A stretch of 64,000 nt of DNA from Linyphia triangularis (GCA_963978545.1 OZ021731.1:54733242-54797241), one strand, 5' to 3'; numbered from the stretch's first letter, positions 12,096 to 46,840 are shown. The notes: generated from the letters alone by a model not told the origin. Program-made: numbers and translations.

Positions 12096-12800
12096 TTAAG
12101 GGGTCTAGTACCGAAATATCTTCAAAAATTCCAAATTTTATTTTATTAAAAAAAAAAAAAAATAGTTCATAAATTCCTAAAGAGAATGGTGTTTTTATCT
12201 TAATCCTCCGGTGATTAGAACGCTACAAAATGACCTCTGATTTAAACATCACTAAAGGGCGTAACACCTTTAGGCGTCTGCTTAAAGTGCGTTTTTCGAG
12301 CACTAGTGTTTTTCCACAGATGTTGCATACTCAAATCGATATATCTCCAGAACCATTAACAATAGTCTATTCAAATTTTTAGAGCATCTAATTTATATAG
12401 TTTTAAATATTTTGTCTTCACAGAATTTAATTTTTTTTAATTCTGTTTTAAAATTAACATTTAGCGTAAAAGATAAAAAAAAAAAAAAAGCAAAAATTTC
12501 AATATTTTAAATTTGAGAATTTTTAATTCACCTATCGAAATTCTGTTAAGACAAAATTTTCTATATTAATTTTGTATTTCTATATATAATTTGTATTGAA
12601 AAAAAATTATTTTTTCTTGACTTGTATCAAAATAAGCAAAATTATTACGGTTTTTTCTTGGTTTTTAATTTTTTTTTTTAAATAACTAAACACAATATTT
12701 AAAAAAACATTATTTCATATATCTCGTACTTAAGATAAATTTTTGACGTAAAAATATACATAAAGTTTTTTTTTTAAATTTTGGTACTGGACCCCCTTAA
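12096..12800. mobile_element. TTAA-flanked MITE, 0.7 kb
   Basis: The left edge is TTAAGGGGTCTAGTACCGAA. The reverse complement of the right edge is TTAAGGGGGTCCAGTACCAA. TTAA at both ends plus inverted termini of about 20 bp suggest a TTAA-targeting non-autonomous DNA element. The interior is AT-rich and non-coding. Confidence 0.65.
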
Positions 12801-15800
12801 TTAAATGATCAAAGAGATTTATGTATAAAAAAAAAGCAAATATTACTCTTTTAGGTCATCTAATACAAAAAAAAAAAAAGTTAGCTCAATAAAATTCTAC
12901 TTATTTTGGAACGAATATAAATTTACCAAATGGAAAGTTATAAATGTAGAATCGGGGTCATTAAGGAGCACTTGACCGCAAAAACTACTTTCAGCAAATT
13001 ATCACGAAAAATAAACTAGTAATTTTACATTATGTTAATGATAAGTAACCAATTAAATCTACATAAAAATATATATATTTTTAAAAGATAATTTAGGCTA
13101 TATGCAATTTTTATTTTTCCATGATATTTTGCACAACTTATGCTAATTGCAATTTTAAAAGCAAGTAAGGATTTAGAAATGCAAGCTCTAGAAAATGTTT
13201 TATTTGATTTTACACTAAAAAAAAATACACTTGTATATCATACTAACTTTTATTTATCAGATAATATAAATACGCTATAAAAATTCCCCACTCCCAATTA
13301 AATTTTAAAAAAATGTCCTAGGGATCAGCATGTATTTAGTCTTGATTCTAAGCTCTTGTGGAGATTATTTTGATTGTTTATCTTGTTAGCACACTCGTTA
13401 ATTTTATGATTTCCATATTACTCTGAAGAGGGCGACACTATATGAAGAACCGAGTATTAACAAAAGCCGTTTTTCGAAAAAATTGCCATCTTGTGAATGT
13501 TTTTTCGTTTAATTTAAATTAATTCGTTTAAAAGTAATTTCAGTGTGACAAATCATCAACGTGATTGAAGTGAAATGGTCGCGAAGATCGTCATAACTCA
13601 ATATGGGGGGGGGGGGAGTTAAAATTAATAAAACGTATGAAGGTCTAGGTACGATGTGCTAATGGTAACTAACCTTTTTGGATAATTTATTACTTCTAAA
13701 AAATGCTTTGTTCCACTAGCTCTTTTAGTTTATTGAAAAGAATAGATAACTTGGCTGTAAAAAAATTGATAAAATATATATGTTGATGTGTTTTTTTAAT
13801 ACATCTTGTCGTATGTTAAACTTGTTGTTTCTGGAATTATTTTTAAATATTTTGTCATTGTATACAGCGGTATGCGACGCTCTGCCTGAATTCCTGTGGC
13901 ATTTATATGCAACAGCGTTTTGAACTGAGGGAAAAATATATTTTAAATTCTATTTTTATAATTATATATATGATATATTCGGGTCAGGAAATGGTTAAAT
14001 TATATTTATGATACATTCAGGTCATTTATGATATATTCAGGAGTTTTGTTGGTTTGGTTCTTCAATCAGTAGTATTCATTACTTATCAGACGTTTAGCAC
14101 ATTCAATTATTAAATTTGCGCTAGTAAAATTGTATAATCTTGAAATAATCGCCAAATAATATTAGAGTTTATGTTCTTTTGCGAATTTTAAGTAAATTAA
14201 AAACCATGCATTTAATAACATTTCTATATATTGAAATATAATTTACCTCAAGGATAAAGGATGCTTTATTATAGCAAAAAGTTTAAGCAGTATTTAAGTA
14301 TGCAAGTAAGATATTTTGGTTAAGTTAGAAATTTAAAATGAGTGTTTAGTGGTAAAAGAAAGATGAAATAATTCGATTGAAATGTATGATTGCGTTTTAA
14401 AACATTTAATATTTCTAATAGCACTTTCTACTTTCGCCTTTATGCCAAAGATGGCAGCACGAAAACTAACACAGTTACATTCAAGTACAACTTCATGACA
14501 ATGTTTCCACCACAGAGGATTTTATTAAGTGATACTATCACTAAACTTGCATTTTTATGGAAACCATATTCTTTGAGGTTCATTTTGTATGGGAGTTTTT
14601 CAACGAGGTTATTTGGCTAAGCAAATCTCTCCTATTTCAGCGATATTTAATTCTAAATTATTCTTGAAGTAAGCAAGTTGGGAGATAGTTTTGGAGAATA
14701 AATTTTTCCAAATAAACAAGTTACAGCCCCATCTTTCAAGTTACTATCTATATTAAGCGAATTTTTCCTAGAATAACTATGGAAGTACTTTTCAAAGTCA
14801 AGATTTCAGATGCTTTCAGTTGATCTTATTTTAAGAGTATAGAACTTTTCTATACTCGCTATGTTACAATCTTCTAGCCCAGTTCATTTAGAAACTACTC
14901 TCTATAAAACCTTAAAATTTAGCAAGTAGGTTGGAAATAGATCACTTAGTAAAATGACATAAACTGTTTTGCTTTATGTCTATGTATTATAAATGAAAAT
15001 TAAAATAGCAAAAGACAAAAACAGGTGGATTAACTACATATTCATTGAAGTAAGGATTTTAAATATAAAATAAAATAGATTGGATGCTATTTTCGAGTTT
15101 TTAATTCATATCATTTCAATACTAATATCCACTGATGACAGATTCGGTGCTATGTTAATAAATATAAAAATTGGCCATGCATTGAAGGATTTATACTAAA
15201 AACTTTGTTTTTATGCGTTGTATTATTATTTAATCCTTTATATTAACTTCGGTTTTGTGTGTGGATGGGTGGTAGTGTGCCAGTTGGTAAAATGGATAAT
15301 TTGTGCTTAGTACTCAAACTCTATGAAAACTCGATCCGAGCCTGATAAGTTGCAATGTCACATACAAATTGGCAATGATCTATATTAAAAACTTTGCCTT
15401 TATGGATTATATTTTTTATTTGATAACCCATCGCTCTTTAATTTTTCAATTAAGAAGTTTGTAGATGATTCTGATTTTTGGAGACACTTGCAAAGTTTAC
15501 TTGTAGTTTTTAAAAGCGTACCAAGTTGGCTTAATATTTATTGCCAATATAAATATAGCTCGCTTTTAAAAGATGGGAATATTTTTCGCCAACTAGATGA
15601 AATCGTCTGCCCCCTACTTCATTAAATATTAAAGAGAAGTGGGTTACCAAAAAGAAAGAAAATATATATATATATATATTAATTAGTTCAACTCATTAAA
15701 AGTCAATTTTTGACCAGTTTCCGCAATTTTTGTCTCAGAAGTCTAGAGCGGATACCTAAATTTGCAGTCACCTCTGATGTCAATGAATGAAATGATGTCA

Positions 15801-17204
15801 ATGAATGAAATAAAAACTATATGAATGAATATAAAGACAAAAAGAAAACACAACTTTTCGCTACAATCACTTTATTTTTTATACAAGTACACCAACATAT
15901 CTTTGCAGCATTTCGTTTTCAATGCAACTGCCACACAATCTGATGAGTACCATTTACCTATCTAGCTTTAGAACATGGCTTCACTTGCAACGAATGCATC
16001 ATTTTTTTTTTTTTTTTTTTGAATTCGGAGGATGCCTTTTTTATTTTATGAACTGAACGTTTTTCAGGGGATGACAGAAAAAAAAAAAAATCCGTATAAA
16101 GTAATCCTTAAATTATTAAAAAATTATTTTTGTTGCGAAGTTTTTGAAAGCTTTTCGTATTCGTGTGAACTCCTGTAAAAGTTAGCAGAATAAATATTTT
16201 TTTTTCTTAAGTTGATTTTCTGATTGCTAATAAGTTGAAGCTATTAAGCAATATTCTACATATATGCTTATAAAATGTAAGAGGAATTGTTTAAGGTGAT
16301 TTCGAAAAAAAAAAAATCGTGCATTTTGATTTTATAAGAAAAATAGTTATTGGGAATTTTAATTAAAATTTTCTCTTTCACAAAATGAAAAGTTTTTATG
16401 ATGATAATCTTTAACATTTAAACTTTTTTTGACAGTTTGACTTCAATTTAATTTCAGAAATAACTTATTCGAAATGTTTAATTTTTTTTTTATTCTTTAT
16501 CAAGTTTTAAAATGAATAAAGTGGCTCCAAACTTATATTAATTTATAATTGTCTTTTCTAATTGTCTTGTACGACAAAACCTTTTGAATCCGTTTGATTT
16601 ATCATTAAAAAATGCAAATTTTTGTGCAACAATAAAAGCTTTTAATATTTTAAATTTTCCTTCTTCATAGTAAAATAATTTCGTAATAAATGTATTTTAT
16701 TGCATGAAACAGAAATATATATGAAAATATTATTCTTAATAAATTCAGTGTAAGTAATTATCAATGACAGGTGATAATTTCAGATTACCGTTAATGCGAA
16801 GAAAAAAAATTATAATTTTTTAGTCTGGTCAATTATAATTTTATGAAACAATTAGTGAATGAATGTTAATATGGTTACCGTAAATGTATTAGTGCAATTT
16901 TAGTTCAACTTAATGTATTTCGGACATTCTTAACCAACTATTACAGAAGTTTAAAAATTTATCTTTTCACTGAAGCTAAAGTCCATATTCTTACACAGCC
17001 TATAGTATAAAATACAAGCTCGGATATAAGTTTGATATTCATATATACATAAGCGAATTTTGTTCACTTTTATTAGACGAAAAGCACTTTACGTTGAGAA
17101 AACCATTCGTCGATGATAACACCCAGACAGGTTTACTTTGAAACGTCGAAAATACTGGGACTAAAGCACGGTACGATTCTTTAAAGTATATTGTTAACTA
17201 AGAT
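12801..17204. other. intergenic, no gene recognised
   Basis: About 4.4 kb of AT-rich sequence with short homopolymers, a G-run near 13607 and a small TA repeat near 15663. A phrase at 15227-15250 (ATCCTTTATATTAACTTC) also occurs inside both hAT-like copies, near 44254 and 63074, so a small fragment of that family may be present. Confidence 0.4.
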
Positions 17205-17455
17205 GTTGCGCTCGAAGATCAGACGGCGATGACGTCACCTCGCATAATATAATCGTTTGCTGTGCTTTACTGTGTGAATGCATTCATACAGTAAACGATT
17301 ATATTATGCGCAAACGATTATATTATGTTAGGTGACGTCTATAATCGTTTGATGCTTTACTGTGTGAATGCATTCATACAGTAAACGATTATATTATGCG
17401 TAAACGATTATATTATGCGAGGTGACGTCATCGCCGTCTGATCTTAGAGGGCAAC
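17205..17455. mobile_element. 251-bp palindromic MITE with nested hairpins
   Basis: The outer arms starting GTTGCGCTCGAAGATCAGAC and ending in the inverted copy match over about 55 bp, with an exact core of about 42 bp around GACGGCGATGACGTCACCTC. The interior contains a duplicated segment of about 70 bp (17260-17329 and 17352-17419). Each duplicate carries its own palindrome, TTTACTGTGTGAATGCATTC followed by ATACAGTAAA. There is no coding capacity. Confidence 0.75.
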
Positions 17456-20400
17456 GCCGCTTGCATCTTCATCGGAGAACTAATTTGTAGTCACTTTTTG
17501 ACAATGCTGCCGGTGCTATAGTGACTGAAATGAAAATCGTTGGGTAATATTTCACTTATATTTTAACTGTTTCCTTATTGAAGATATTAATAAGGAATAT
17601 CGATGACTAACTAGTTTTCATGCAATTATAGTTTTTTTTTTATGCAGGTTAATGAAATTTGGAATTTTATCAAATCTACTGACACAATTTTATATAGTGG
17701 ATAATTCGTAAAAATCTATATTTTTAAACGGTGTCGTCATGCATAGAGACTAGCATTTTTTACAGTCAATCACAAATAAAATGTGACAGCGCTTGCACAA
17801 TTTCAAAACTTTATTTGAAATTTCAAAAATTAATCACAATACTAATTTAATTTTGAGAAAATATCTAAAGCATTAGGGAAGAGTTTTAATAGTTTTTAGT
17901 GCGTAGAATATATTCCAGCCTTCCACAGTTTTTTAATATGAACATCCCTGTATTCATTCTTTTTGGTTGTGCTTTTCAGTGTGTGACCTCGAGAAGCTTT
18001 CATCATTCTATTCCATATGTAAGTATCTGATGAGTTTGAAGAAAATGACGTTATAGAATATTTTTCTCCTGGCAGCGTTAATATTAATCCAGAATTTACT
18101 ATTTTGGACATTGCTTTGCCTTCCATCATTTAAACATTTCAAAAGAAGATTTTCAAACTTCAAGGTTTCTTATTTATTGGTGTTATTTATTGGATTATAA
18201 TTATTCAACTGTAAATTAACACAGAAGAAACCAAACTTCAATTAAACGTAGTGAATTTTAACTTTTTTCATACAAAAAATTACAAACATAATTTCCAAAT
18301 TATGAGTAGTAATAACTAAAAATATTTTCATTAATGTTAAGTATACAACTACCTTAAAATTTCTTAAGTGTAATAATATGAAACATATTTCCTGAAATGG
18401 CTTTATCACATACTTATTTGGACAACATTTTAAAGAATTAGACCAATTCACAAAAAATCGTTTTGGCATGTGAACTAATCCGTTTCGGCTAATGGCTATT
18501 CAATTAGATTGAGAATTAGTATTGTAACTTTCATACTTTTTATTCTTCAATATTTCATTAAAATCTCTAAAATTTTAAAGCGACTTATTCTTTTAAGTGC
18601 CCAAAGAGTTAAGGTGTTCTAAATCTCTTGAGAAAATCCATCGAATGATCGACGGTGGAGTCCCAGTATTTTTCCAGTCTTGTGACCCGACATAACAAAA
18701 CACATATTCTAGCATCTGAATGGCGAACGTAAAATTAGGAGTAACAAAATAGTCCAGCTTAGATAGTTCAGCTAATGATATGAAAAACACTTGTCGTCAA
18801 TCAGATGATCGCCGATAGATGGCACTAGCACGTGAGGATGTCATCCTTTTGAGTTCTTGACTTCAGTTGGGATCGACACAGTATCTAAATGAAATTTGGG
18901 CAACTTGCACAAAGGGTCAACACACAAGCCACAGCCTACAACGCAACACTTACACTTCGCCAGGTAATGTCTCGATTCGACCGCGTTTCACGTTATGTTT
19001 GACAAAATTGTCGTATTTTCGCGTTCGACTGTTGCTTTAGTTTCTTTCACGGCTAAACACGTTTTGGCTCATTTTTTTTTAAAAACCTCATTTGTAGTAT
19101 CACCAAAGCCAGTTTAGCCTTTGGTTGGGCTCAAAATGCATTTTGCGTTACTGACAAATCTCACCAAGTCATTTTCTTTAAATAAAATAACTGACCAAAT
19201 GTCAAAAACTGTGCTGTAAAATTTTTGAGCAAAAAATCACACGTTTGTAAAACATTTTACTCAACCCAGCATGTAATTCTCCAGTAGCTTAATATTAATA
19301 GAAGATTATTAATTTTAGTGAAACAATCCACTTTTAAATTTGTTTTAAAAAATGTTTTTCTGTGCCAAATGTGCAATTTAAAAAACCTTTTTGGATAACT
19401 TTTTCGCAAATGAAAGGAACAAAATACTTCTTTGAAATTACAAGTTACTGAATTATTTAAGTGGGTACGTCCAAATCGATGTTACTTTTTCGATAATGTA
19501 AAATTCAGCAACGTAGTATTTATGCTGGTGGTTGGTTTCAATGACGTAAGGATGAACTTAAATCGTGTTCATAAACAATCGGTTACATTGAATAAAACAC
19601 GAACAACTTAATAATAAAATTCTAAGGAATTTATGCATTTAATTACTTCTTATAAATGTTTTTGAAAACACTTAATATTTTTCTTTTCTAGAAAGAATTC
19701 TATTTGAGTGGTTAAATGAAGAAATCGAAATTAATAAAAATTCAATATATTATATATAGCTGCAATTGTATTGAAATTGAATAACAAAAAAGTAAAAATA
19801 ATATTTTGTCAATCGCGTTTCATGTTTGTGTTAGACAAATGACACTCATGGCTTCGCATTCGACATTTGGAATAACTAAAACATAATAGTATATAGTTAA
19901 AAAACTTATGTTCATTTCGATGCCATTTGGATATTAAATTATGATTTTAATACTTTCACTTTTGACTTCGTATTTACACCGAAGGGTCAGTTAAGAACCA
20001 ATAGATATTTTTTTTTTTTTTTTTTAACAATTTACCTTCCTTTTTAATAAAAAGATAAGTATACCAGAAGAACATCTAATCTGTTAAGAGAAAAGCAGTT
20101 CAATTGAAATGAAATTCATTTATCTTTCATTTGGCGCCATTGAAATGTCCTTCTGTTAGGGAAAAGATTGAAAGGAATCAAAATAGGCCACACAAAATGC
20201 AAAATGAGCCTAATATCGAAAAAGTATGTGAACATGCAGCTGTAACCGATTTTCACCGCTTTAACTGCCACGTTGGGCCCAAGCGAAACACACTTATATA
20301 AATATGAACATATGCATTTACAAAAACTTCACTTTTCACAAGACAAATATATATGTATATATAAGTATGTATAATATGTATATATAAATATATAATTTGC

Positions 20401-21514
20401 AACAGCAGGCAGTTGACTAGACAAGAGCGTAGCCGGAATAGTCCGATGATTTTCATGAGGGGTCACGCTTGAGCACTGCCCTGCTGTGTGCGGAATCATC
20501 ACCGAACGGAATCCAAAGAATAAGTAAGAGTTTAAAGTATCTGCGAATGAAACGGATGAGATTCCACATTCGAAATAATGGAACTTATATGTATATTAAG
20601 GTAGAATGTACAAGGAGATAAGGATGGCTCTTTTGGTTGTGTTTGAGTATTTGGAAAGCTTTCTGTTTATTTATAACAACCTGATTCAATGTCTGTTTAC
20701 TATGGCCATATTTCTTAGTAATTGAGAATTGGGATTGAGATCTGAGGACAAAGTTCATCGTATTTTTCAGAACCGCGGATCTTGATTACATGAGGATCCC
20801 CGATGTATTAAACCGACGCAAATATTATAATTTTTAAAACAATTTCCTAACTACATTGAAACTTTACTTTGCGAACCCAATTTTCCATTATGAATACATG
20901 GGTTTAGATTTTAATGTAAAAGAAAATACACGATTTTTTGTTCATAATTGATTCCAGCTGTTTAGAAAAGGCCGAACTTGTTATTTAAGTGTATTTCTAA
21001 TTTGTCGACGATATTAATTTTGATTTCGAATAAACTCTTAATTTAGGTTAAACACCATTCTGATATTGACATGAATTTCCTAGGAATATCCAGTTTTAAT
21101 TTCAAGGTTAATCTCAAATTTGCTTCCAAATCATTCCAACTTGATACAAAACGCCGATTACAATATCGGAATGCACCTCTAAAAATGATTTTTTTTTTTT
21201 AATATTAACTTTAATAGTTAACTTCATCCAACAATCATTCCCGCTTGATACATTCAATATTGAAATAAACCATTACAAGAAATGTTTTGATTTCGCTTCC
21301 AGACTTTATAAAAAACATTAATTTCAAAATCGGAATGTAACCCTCAATTAAGAAATGGCCATTTTGCTATCAGATAGCATCTCAACGCCAACCGATTACG
21401 ATATCGAAATCAATTGTCACGAATCTACTCATTCCGTCATACAGAACTCGGACACTTTCCAAAAGAGCCGTTTCCTATCATGTCCTCTTGTACATGTACC
21501 ATACATGAGTATGT
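17456..21514. other. sequence downstream of GluCl, including its probable 3'UTR
   Basis: About 4 kb. The part nearest 21514 should be transcribed as GluCl 3'UTR. The nearest minus-strand AATAAA candidate is at 20666-20671, and ATTAAA-type variants lie near 21198-21215. Minus ORFs at 17896-18129 and 18593-18790 carry no motif I can name. 20337-20396 is a TA-rich microsatellite-like patch. Confidence 0.4.
20666..20671 (-). terminator. candidate GluCl polyadenylation signal
   Basis: AATAAA on the minus strand, about 0.85 kb downstream of the GluCl stop codon. AT-rich sequence makes chance hexamers common, and ATTAAA variants occur closer to the stop. Confidence 0.25.
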
Positions 21515-41888
<20,374 letters not shown>

Positions 41889-43510
41889 CTGTAGAGATAA
41901 CGTAAGATTGTTACTTTCTGTACGCTATGCAATATGTATGGTAACCGAAATATTGTATTGGGATCAACGAATCGATAACGGTATTTTGAGTGATTTCCAC
42001 GTTTTGAAGGGACTCCAAATTTGGGATTTTAGGAAAAGTAGTTTATCTCTTCAGAATACAAAATGATATGATCTCAAATTTGGCATACTAGTAACTTTTG
42101 CTTATGTGTTGTGATAACAAGGATTTTGGCGAAATTGAGCATGCCCAGAAGGTCCATCGAATTTTTTTTCCCAACAATTTATAAAAAGTAGTTTTCGCAA
42201 TTTTGATCCAAATAAATTTGGTGAAACTTCTTCAAGATACTCAACATTAACACCAGCTAAAGAACGTAAATATTTCTAATTGTTGCTGGTTTACCAACTT
42301 GTCGAAAAGTTTAATATTTACACTAATAATAAATAATACATGTGCTAATACTTAAAAATTAAATTTTCTGCAAATTATGTGCATTATTTTACAGTACTTG
42401 GAGTAATGGTGAGTTGATATTGGATTTTATATTTTCTGCTAACACCTTTAATGAAATAAATTCGAAATTGATTTGTTTAATTGTATATTTATTTATTGTA
42501 CTAGGTACATGAAGTATTCAAATCTTAATTACCTTCGTATTTTAACAAGTTTTAATCTTTTTTTTTTTTTTTTAATTTGTGCAAAAAGATGTCTTAATTA
42601 GTTTTGAAAGTAGAAGACTCGCATAAAGCAACTGCTATCCAATCACAATGCCGCCTTGCAAACTTTTACGTTGAGCACAGTTTACCGATTTGCATGCTAT
42701 ATCACGCGAGCGGTGCTATCTACGAAACCAATTTGCCCTTTATCGTGATTAATAAACCTCGGAATAGGTCCACTAACTGAATAATTGACATTCCAATTGT
42801 CTGCCGGCAATTCTGTAGAAGAGGTGGCATGCTTACAAAAGCCTTTGAAAACTCATTAAGTGGAATTAATAATGGTACACCTACCTTCGCTTTGGGAAGG
42901 TGCTAGTAGAAGCATGAGATATTATTCTGAAGGTGTTGTCTTATCTGGTATAGGAGGGCTCTTATGGCATCGCATATATTACTCTGGTTTTAATTAAAGA
43001 AGCGCCTGCGATTCTGAAGGAAAAATTACCCGGTGTCTGGTTATAGTCTGGTTTTTGGACAATGAGTTTATATTAAAAGTGAAAGCTGTCAGAAAGGGTT
43101 TGTTGAGAATTTCTTCCGCTTGGAATGGTAGGGAAATCGAGTTGTTATTCCAAATTGAAAAAGTAAAACTATAGAAAGCAAAGAAAAAAGTTTTGAGTTT
43201 AATGTTTTAGGATTTAGGTACATGGATTAGGTTGTGAGTGAATTTAATAGCCTTAATTTAAAAGTCTGATTTCTAAAGGAATGGTTTAAAGTTCTTTTAA
43301 TGGTGGACTTATTTTTCTAACTTGTTTATTAGGGTACGTAGGTCTCTTTTAGGCAAAACGCTTTAAATTAATTGGTAGCTCTTTCTATAATGAATGAATC
43401 TCGAAAAGTCATCGTGATCACTATCGTAAAAGTGAATGTGTTGCAATTCAAAAGCTTTTTGCTATTTGGCTACAGAAATAAAGTATGGTCTTAGCTCAAG
43501 CTATAACAAC
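41889..43510. other. sequence upstream of GluCl exon A
   Basis: Probably intron of the same gene. A search for a donor following a Met codon, the junction expected of the preceding GluCl exon, found none. A T-run lies near 42559. Confidence 0.4.
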
Positions 43511-45283
43511 TAGAGTTCGGGGATATATCGATACAACGATATTTTTATCGATATTTTTAACGATAAAATATCGATATTAAAAATATCTATAAAGGTCACC
43601 GGTATATCAATACTTTTAAACATTTTTAGTTTTTTGATGATCGTTTTGTAGTTTCATGTGTTTTTTCGATTTGATTTTCTTTATTCCCTGTTCAAAAACT
43701 TTAAAGCTGAAGTTTGGACTTGGCTAAGAGACAGTTAAAATGGCACCAATATTCAATATTTTGCTATACACTTCATAATCATGGGCGCCACCAGGAAGGT
43801 ACGCACTTGCACCCGCCTGGATTTGAATATTAAAATAAAATTGTAAAAAACGTGTTGATTCCAAGTAAATAAAAGCACAAATGCCATTTTGAAACTCCGT
43901 TCAATGTTATACTGCGTATTTTTTATTGTTATTATTATTTTAAGCCTGTGGTTTATTTCATAAACTTGGTTTTTTATAGCTGATTTATTGCAATTGAGAA
44001 GTGGTTTTCAGGTTCCACTTGTCTCCGTATCAATTTATTCTTTTTTGTATAATTATTTATACTTTCTACCCATTCCTGGAAAATTATTAGATTTTTATTT
44101 GTTAGTCATCAGACCATGTTAGTATTAGACCTTGATGTATATTTTCAAATGAGCATTTCCTATATTATTTCCGTGTTCCATTTTTGATTTTTTTTTTTTT
44201 TTCATTATTTCTCTAACTTGTTAGAAATGACTACTCTTTTGTATTTTTAAATCCTTTATATTAACTTCAATATTGTTTGTGTGTGGCGTTCAAATCTACG
44301 GAGGGCTAATTGATACAATAGCCGCCATCCAAATGAGCAGAAAATTGACAGATTGCAAGTCGATGACGATGCAGTAGTTCTAAAAAATGTAATGATGTTT
44401 GTAGTGCTAAAATTTTTTTACAAGTACGCAAACTTTTAGATCATGGAGCTACTGTAGCTGGAATTTTTTCTTTATTATAAAATGCAAATTTACAACAATT
44501 TACCAAACAAAAAAGCTGAATACTCTTAATTTACGTATTTATTTTCTCGCTAACTTATATAACAATACATTGTATAAAGATTATTAGAGTTATTTATGAT
44601 TACTAGTTTTAAAAAATGGCGTTACGCCGTACCAACTTTCAAAAAAGTATTGGTGCACCTTACTAGCGCTTACTGGCCCGACTATACCCCTAGGTCACTA
44701 TCACTAAAAAGCCGCTTTTTCACAATACTATTTTCGTTTCGGATGACTAATTGACACACTTGCCTTCAACCAATCGAGCTGAAACTTGGAAGATTAACTT
44801 GACGTCCATAACACTTAGGTCTATCAAATGTTTGGGGCCATCACAATCACTAAAAGGCCGCTTTTACAAAAGCTACTATTGGCGATTTGAATTACTAATA
44901 AGCCAGTAAATAGTACGGAGTGGATGTTTTTTTCGTAGTGGTCAAGCACTATGAAAACGATATGAACTCAAAAAGTTGCAATTGCACATTAAAATTAGTA
45001 ATGCATACAAAGTAATTAAAAAAATTTGTGTTTAAGGTTTATTTATTGTGCCTTCTGCTTCTTCTGTTCGAAACACTGCTACTTTAAATACCGCGAGTAC
45101 TACTTGGAAGATAAAAAACAGACAAACTAGAAAATCTTTAAAAACATTTTTTTTTATCATTTCTTTCTTGTAATTTTTTTTTAAATATGGTTGTAAAATA
45201 CTTAATAAAATACACAGAAGAGAGGATTTCAAAAATATACACCAAACGTTTTATTCATTATCAAATTCAAAATTGATGCATAT

Positions 45284-45749
45284 TGTTGCACAAATTGTCT
45301 GTATATATTGTAAATAGTGACGTATTATGTCAAAATTCTATTGTAATTTATTTTTATCTTATTTTATTTATTAATTAATAGCAATTATACAAGTTAGAAA
45401 AAGGTGGCAACACCTAAAGCAATCGAGAAGTTTCGAGATATTTCGTTTCCGATGAATTGGCTGGAAATTTCGAGAATGTCTCACGCGCTTGTATATAAAA
45501 GATTGGAGAACGGGAAAGTTTTCAGATTGACTTCGGATTTCGTTGAAAGCTGATCGCTTTGTTTACCTATTGGAGTGAGCTTGTATAATCGCTGAATTCG
45601 AAGTTATTTTTGTTGAAGCTTGTGTTGAAGCTTGAGAGTAATTAAACTGTTGCCTGTGAATAAATTTTGTGAGTTTTCTGAAGAGAGAATAAATATTTTT
45701 ATACCGTGAAAACTGTACCATCATTGCCTCAGCGGAAAAATTCATAACA
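45284..45749 (+). repeat. 5' LTR, 466 bp
   Basis: TG...CA bounded. A TATATAAAAGATTGGAGAAC box near 45491 is the likely TATA-type promoter, and AATAAATATTTTTATACC near 45688 offers an AATAAA polyadenylation signal. Confidence 0.93.
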
Positions 45750-45750
45750 G

Positions 45751-45767
45751 TGGTGTCAGAAGTGGGA
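45751..45767 (+). other. primer-binding site
   Basis: TGGTGTCAGAAGTGGGA starts one base after the LTR. TGG is the complement of a tRNA 3' CCA. The tRNA identity was not assigned. Confidence 0.7.
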
Positions 45768-45781
45768 TCAAGTCGTCTTGA

Positions 45782-46840
45782 ATGCCGACTACTAGAGGAA
45801 TGATGGAAGACCAAATGAAGCAGTTGATGGAAATGCTTGCTGGAATGAAAGACTGCCAAGAAACCGCCTCAGCCGAAATAAAAGAAATGAAGGCCCAACA
45901 AGAAACCACCGCAGCCGAAATGAAAGCCTGCCAAGAAACCACCTCAGCCGAAATGAAAGCCGAACTTCACGCTACGATTGCCGCCAGTCAAGAAGCTACA
46001 TCATTGGATATTAAAGCTTTAGCATCCAAGCAAGAATCATCTTCTGCGTCCGTTGATAGATTTATAGAGCGCACAGAGAGTGTTCTTCAATCAATGAAGG
46101 CGGATATTTTGGATGTCAGAGAAGATCTTAAGACAGTGAGAAATGAAGTCGAAGAAAAAGTTTCCACCATGCAAGAAAAAGTTTCCACCTTAAAGGAAGA
46201 GCAAGACAAATTCATTGACGTTGTAGAAGAAAGGCTGTGAAAAATGGAAAAGCGTGAAGCTCTGGCCATAGCGTCACCTAATTGGGATAACGCTTCCATC
46301 CCCTTTATGGCGCCGCGCTCTAACATCAAAGTGGCCACTTTTGATGGGAGGTCGTCTTGGCGCGTTTATCAAACGCAGTTTGAAATGATTGCTTCTGCGA
46401 ATGGTTGGGACGATACTTCGAAAGCATTCCATCTCGCAGCATCTCTTCGAGGTGAAGCTGCTGACATTTTACAAACACTACCTGAAGAGAAGCGGGGAGA
46501 ATTCGTGGCGTTGGCGAGTGCGTTGGAGCTAAGGTTTGGTGAGCAGCATCTTAAGGATTACAACAGACTGCAATTGAAAGTGAGACAACAGAAGGCCAAT
46601 GAAACTCTTCAAGAGTTGGCGTCAGATATAGAAAGACTGTCGCTCCTCGCTTTCCCAGACTGTCCCTCGGATGTACGAGATGATCTTTCGCTGCAGTATT
46701 TTATCGACGCTATTCAAGATCCCGATGTGCAGCAGGCGGTAAGGTTATCCCAAAACAAAAACCTGAAGTCGGTCCTCGTGTACGCCATGAGAGTAGAAGC
46801 CGCGCAGCTAGCTACCGACGATATGTGCGTGGTGCATTAG
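45782..46840 (+). pseudogene. gypsy gag with an in-frame stop
   Basis: One reading frame runs from ATG 45782 to TAG 46838-46840 but is interrupted by a TGA at 46238-46240, after 152 codons. The frame continues for a further 198 codons from ATG 46244. The first part is rich in coiled-coil-like repeats of QETTSAEMKA type. The second contains the capsid-like region (WRVYQTQFEMIASANGWDD; LRGEAADILQTLP). Gag packages the RNA into virus-like particles. A single C-to-T change could explain the stop; readthrough is the alternative. The pol frame overlaps the 3' end in a different frame. Confidence 0.85.

Noticed and set aside
15245..15360. Possible second tRNA-like or SINE unit (GTGCCAGTTGGTAAAATGG and CTCGATCCGAGCC)
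   Set aside because: Boxes are only loosely similar to the Pol III consensus, and there is no second copy or target duplication.
17896..18790. Minus ORFs at 17896-18129, 18242-18469 and 18593-18790, considered as an ionotropic-receptor-like or other gene
   Set aside because: The frames do not join, no splice sites fit, and no motif could be named.
43550..43610. Clustered ATCGAT palindromes as a regulatory site
   Set aside because: They recur at the ends of both hAT-like copies and are better explained as subterminal transposon repeats.
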